64,000 bases of DNA from Streptosporangium album (GTDB taxonomy: Bacteria > Actinomycetota > Actinomycetes > Streptosporangiales > Streptosporangiaceae). The notes beneath the pieces are model-generated. The model was not told the origin of the DNA, did not search any database, and saw only the letters and a list, made by a program, of their open reading frames with translations. The DNA lies in the NCBI RefSeq assembly GCF_014203795.1, contig NZ_JACHJU010000008.1, forward strand, positions 80,280 to 144,279. Reading direction: 5' to 3'. Made by a program: the position numbers and the translations under genes. Positions 63,930 through 64,000 of the stretch are shown piece by piece (positions within the stretch are counted from its first letter, which is position 1; each line of letters begins with the position of its first letter).

Positions 63930-64000
63930 GTGGGGCTTTCTGGGCTGAAGAAGACTTGTGGTGAGACCTCTTCTACCGAAAGCTCCACGCCTATTTCAGG

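Overview
The window is high-GC DNA of an actinomycete, probably a filamentous soil type. The evidence is the codon bias, frequent GTG/TTG starts, an FxLD-type class I lanthipeptide locus, an actinobacterial integration host factor (mIHF), a Clp_N/helix-turn-helix pair and DUF3626. The genus cannot be fixed from the sequence. No rRNA, tRNA or CRISPR array was seen. It is an insertion hotspot: about three quarters of it is mobile DNA, much of it elements inserted into other elements.

Layout. 1-528: C-terminal part of a nitroreductase. 596-4707: a Tn3-family transposase with one clear terminal repeat, flanked by gene debris and a piece of an IS3 end. 4908-6661: a complete IS1380-type element. 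6891-17353: a 10.5 kb Tn3-family transposon with 47-bp inverted repeats. It carries transposase, res site, serine resolvase and mIHF, plus cargo: a HTH/Clp_N pair behind a palindromic promoter, an ABC exporter, a broken P450 and other debris. 17354-20880: an IS21-type remnant with a complete ISL3 element (18478-20865, 8-bp target duplication CGTTTCAA) inside its terminal repeats.

20878-43300 holds a wrecked FxLD lanthipeptide locus: LanB truncated by IS21, an intact precursor peptide, and an O-methyltransferase cut in two by a 15.6 kb element (23687-39309). That element ('A') carries a four-gene operon of three tyrosine-recombinase-like proteins plus a small coiled-coil protein, with a phosphotransferase as convergent cargo. 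A second element of the same architecture ('B', 28461-37189) sits inside the third gene of A, carries a ComB-like phosphatase, and is itself interrupted by an ISL2-group IS (31023-32860). Removing the insertions restores every interrupted frame, and both elements come out at about 6.89 kb.

43411-54560: a ribbon-helix-helix protein, a winged-helix gene, a Tn4430-like Tn3 unit (transposase plus TnpI-type recombinase) interrupted by a second, inverted copy of the ISL2-group IS, a prolyl oligopeptidase, a decayed DUF3626 gene and a second TnpI-like recombinase. 54781-64000: an alpha/beta hydrolase; an IS3 remnant interrupted by an IS110 element whose bridge-RNA guides can be matched by eye to its own target and donor; an inverted-repeat-bounded unit with a GlxA-type regulator and a dienelactone hydrolase but no transposase; the front part of another IS3; and an IS5-type transposase interrupted by an ISAs1 element with a 10-bp target duplication.

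Strongest points: the nested four-gene tyrosine-recombinase transposons, the reconstructed split methyltransferase, and the readable IS110 bridge RNA.
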